Source of the DNA: Lachnospiraceae bacterium
GTDB taxonomy: Bacteria > Bacillota > Clostridia > Lachnospirales > Lachnospiraceae
Direction: 5' to 3'
Length of the DNA: 35,924 nucleotides
NCBI GenBank assembly: GCA_015057665.1
Contig: SVDY01000006.1
Location: 1-35,924, forward strand
Positions within the stretch are counted from its first letter, which is position 1. Every line of letters begins with the position of its first letter. A program made the position numbers and the translations under genes. The notes beneath the pieces are model-generated. The model searched no databases, was not told the DNA's origin, and worked only from the letters and a program-made list of their open reading frames with translations. Shown here piece by piece: positions 34,104 through 35,924 of this stretch.

Positions 34104-34274
34104 CTCCGCTACACTGGGCATCCTGCATCCTGCTCCCAAGTTCTGCGAACCCATGTTCGTCTATTTTCAATTTTAAGGCATCTGATAGCCTCTACAATCG
34201 TTTTTCGCATCGCCAACGCAAACTTCTTCGTCTCCGAATCTAAAATCGATTCTGAGGCATTCTGTGAGGTCGTT

Positions 34275-34493
34275 TCACAAAAGCTGGTCTTCGTCGGATT
34301 TGACATAAACCATGATGTCCTCGACCCGGCAGTCAAGAATCCGGCAAAGGTCATTGATTGTGGTCGTGTTTAACGGCTTATTCTTTCGGAGCTTATCTAT
34401 CGTTGAGCTGGATATGCGATGCCGTGTGATTAACGTATATGTTGACTCAGATGAATTTTTTAACGTATTCCAAAAAGCACTATATTCAATCAT
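34275..34493 (-). CDS. Small XRE/Cro-type regulator
   Basis: 72 residues, a single Cro/CI helix-turn-helix: LITRHRISSSTIDKLRKNKPLNTTTINDLCRILDCRVEDIMVYV. GGAGG lies 5 bases before the ATG. It is divergent from the zinc-ribbon gene. Two TGACTATA copies overlap that gene's promoter, so I infer the XRE protein represses it. A frame at 34109-34354 overlaps it in another phase and is not called. Confidence 0.85.
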   Translation of the reverse strand: MIEYSAFWNTLKNSSESTYTLITRHRISSSTIDKLRKNKPLNTTTINDLCRILDCRVEDIMVYVKSDEDQLL

Positions 34494-34535
34494 AACAACC
34501 TCCGTTTTTCTTTAGGATAGGATATGGTTATTTAA

Positions 34536-34564
34536 TTGACTATAGTCGCTAAAATGACTATAAT
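34536..34564 (+). promoter_or_regulatory. Promoter with two TGACTATA direct repeats
   Basis: -35 TTGACT (34536-34541) and a perfect -10 TATAAT (34559-34564), 17 bp apart. TGACTATA covers part of both, at 34537-34544 and 34555-34562, 18 bp apart. A repressor bound to these would block RNA polymerase directly. The gene starts at 34611. Confidence 0.75.
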
Positions 34565-34610
34565 TAATAATATATCATCTGTTTATCACACTACCAAAGA
34601 GGAGGATTTC

Positions 34611-35924
34611 ATGAAAAAACTATTTTGTCCAAAATGCGGTGCTGAACTAGTGACAGATGCAAAATTCTGTATGCACTGTGGCGAAAAGATTATTTTCGAA
34701 AAACAAGAAAAACCAACGCTAAATGTTGCAGACTCTGAACACACTAGTGTTCCCCCATCTAATACAGATACAACTACGGATACCAATGTACCTGTAAAGA
34801 AAGTACCTAAAAAGAAACTCATTATCGGCTCAGCCATAACACTTGTATTATTGCTTTTCTTATGCCTGTATCAGCCATTGGACATAGTTCGTATAACATC
34901 TGTTTACAACGGCTCAACTGTTGCAGGTACTGTTATTGATGAAAAGAATGAAGGATTCGTTGTTACCGGGTATACAGAAGATGGTGAAAAACATGAATTG
35001 TCTGGTTGGAAACTATCAGAAAAATTTACATTAGAACCAGATTCCTCACATTACATCGTAGTCGAATATAAAGATTTAACTTACGGCTTATATATTGATT
35101 GTTCTACAAGTGAAATAACTGGTATTTATGCAAAATATACTGGTGACCCAAAAGCCGGCACTATCTTAGATACCAATAACGAAAAAATCCAAGTATTTGC
35201 CAAGCACAAAAACGGTTCAGAATCAGAACTAATCTCGTCATGGGAAATAACAGAACCTAAAACCCTTGTCGCAGACGGCAAAGAAACTATCGAAATCGTA
35301 TATGAAGAGTTTAAGACTGAATTAGAAATAATATGCTCATCAAGAACAATATTAGAAATCACTGCAGAATATGATGGAGAGACAGTGGAAGGTACACTTC
35401 TCTCTTCCGCCAATGAAGATATTACTGTTTATGCAGAATACAAGAATGGTGATAAAGAGAAAGTTGACGGTTGGATAATTAAGCAATCTAAAACACTTGT
35501 TGCCGGAAAAGCAACTGAGGTTGAAATCCATTACAAGGGACAAACCTGTACATTAGAAGTTGAATGTACTACCATGACCGAAGAAGAGTTCAAAAATAGT
35601 TGCAAAAAAATTTCTTATAAAAACTTAGCACGAGATCCAGACGACTATTATTTAGAGCAGGTCAAATTCAAAGGAGAAATCATACAAGTATTAGAGGATG
35701 ATGGACTTGTAGCACTTCGAGTCAACGTTACCAATGATGGATATGGCTATTACGATGATACAGTATATGTGTTGTATGCTTATGAACCCGGACAGTCTAA
35801 ATTCCTAGAAGACGACATCATTACGTTCTATGGATGGTCTATGGGATTATATACATATGAATCCGTTTTAGGGGCATCAATTACCATCCCAGAAGTATAC
35901 GCAGAATATATTGATTTACACTAA
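34611..35924 (+). CDS. Zinc-ribbon membrane protein with Ig-like repeats
   Basis: 437 residues from the ATG at 34611, chosen because GAGGAGG precedes it; the open frame starts 25 codons earlier over the promoter. An N-terminal zinc ribbon (CPKCGAEL and CMHCGEK, near 5-25) is followed by a Pro/Thr linker, one membrane helix (LIIGSAITLVLLLFLCLY), then three Ig-like repeats of about 70 residues that share ITxxYxGxxxxGTxxxxxNE and end in a CS/CT. A C-terminal OB-like domain (NLARDPDDYYLEQVKFKGEIIQVLEDDG) ends it. The stop lies on the last base. Likely cell-surface; function unknown. Confidence 0.8.
   Translation: MKKLFCPKCGAELVTDAKFCMHCGEKIIFEKQEKPTLNVADSEHTSVPPSNTDTTTDTNVPVKKVPKKKLIIGSAITLVLLLFLCLYQPLDIVRITSVYNGSTVAGTVIDEKNEGFVVTGYTEDGEKHELSGWKLSEKFTLEPDSSHYIVVEYKDLTYGLYIDCSTSEITGIYAKYTGDPKAGTILDTNNEKIQVFAKHKNGSESELISSWEITEPKTLVADGKETIEIVYEEFKTELEIICSSRTILEITAEYDGETVEGTLLSSANEDITVYAEYKNGDKEKVDGWIIKQSKTLVAGKATEVEIHYKGQTCTLEVECTTMTEEEFKNSCKKISYKNLARDPDDYYLEQVKFKGEIIQVLEDDGLVALRVNVTNDGYGYYDDTVYVLYAYEPGQSKFLEDDIITFYGWSMGLYTYESVLGASITIPEVYAEYIDLH

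Larger units (their letters stand above)
29795..35924. mobile_element. Integrative element at tRNA-Arg (one end only)
   Basis: The block begins right after the tRNA 3' end with a tyrosine recombinase facing it, then a possible replication protein, an HNH-like protein, an excisionase-like gene, an origin-like region, a small XRE regulator and a zinc-ribbon membrane protein. This is a usual plan for integrative mobilisable or conjugative elements. The tRNA 3' sequence (TTCAATTCCCTC) is not repeated in the window, so the second attachment site lies beyond 35924. No relaxase or transfer gene is seen, so element type is not settled. Confidence 0.7.

Noticed and set aside
34109..34354. 81-codon minus-strand frame overlapping the XRE gene
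   Set aside because: No ribosome site, starts within the XRE gene in another phase, and shows no recognisable domain.

Overview
The window looks like a chromosomal segment of a low-to-moderate GC anaerobic Firmicute, most likely a gut Lachnospiraceae or related Clostridia. The grounds are AGGAGG-type ribosome binding sites, oxygen-sensitive iron-sulfur enzymes, no respiratory oxidases, and families typical of that group (DUF3021, a DUF4317-like protein, YitT, LacX-type epimerase, Asr sulfite reductase). I cannot name the genus or species from sequence alone.

Left part (1-8959, nearly all minus strand): an anaerobic reductase locus. In transcription order it holds a Crp/Fnr-family regulator, asrA-asrB-asrC (siroheme sulfite reductase of the anaerobic type), a molybdopterin nitrate-reductase-like subunit, a four-cluster ferredoxin-like protein, an NAD(P)H/FAD oxidoreductase, and a TDT/TehA-family anion channel or exporter. 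The last three enzymes match the narA-narB-narC arrangement described in Clostridium perfringens. I infer a nitrate/nitrite and/or sulfite reduction pathway ending in ammonia and/or sulfide, with the TDT protein moving an anion. A perfect TGTGA-N6-TCACA palindrome sits inside the terminator stem of the regulator gene and just upstream of the asrA promoter. The narA promoter has its own long palindrome.

Middle part (9004-29547): ordinary accessory and housekeeping genes. These are a heterodimeric multidrug-type ABC exporter with a probable attenuator leader, a PfoR/EIIC-like membrane protein, a LacX-type epimerase, YitT, an alpha/beta hydrolase, an SdpR-SdpI pair with a clear operator, a DUF4317-like protein with a PlsC-like acyltransferase, an Rpn/PDDEXK nuclease, a broken DUF3021 gene, a NapH-like membrane ferredoxin, two uncharacterised proteins, an amino-acid ABC transporter, a zinc alcohol/polyol dehydrogenase and a small amphipathic protein. 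The substrate-binding protein of the amino-acid transporter appears circularly permuted. Two non-coding repeat structures (a roughly 200-bp cloverleaf-like inverted repeat and a 63-64-bp tandem array) lie near the DUF3021 remnant.

Right part (29722-35924): tRNA-Arg(CCG) followed directly by a tyrosine recombinase that points at the tRNA. Beyond it lie an uncharacterised possible replication protein, an HNH-like protein, an excisionase-like protein, a roughly 1-kb non-coding region with tandem repeats, DnaA boxes, palindromes and an AT-rich segment (a likely replication or transfer origin), a small XRE regulator, and a divergent zinc-ribbon/Ig-like membrane protein. This looks like the integrase end of an integrative element inserted at the tRNA gene; its far end is not visible.
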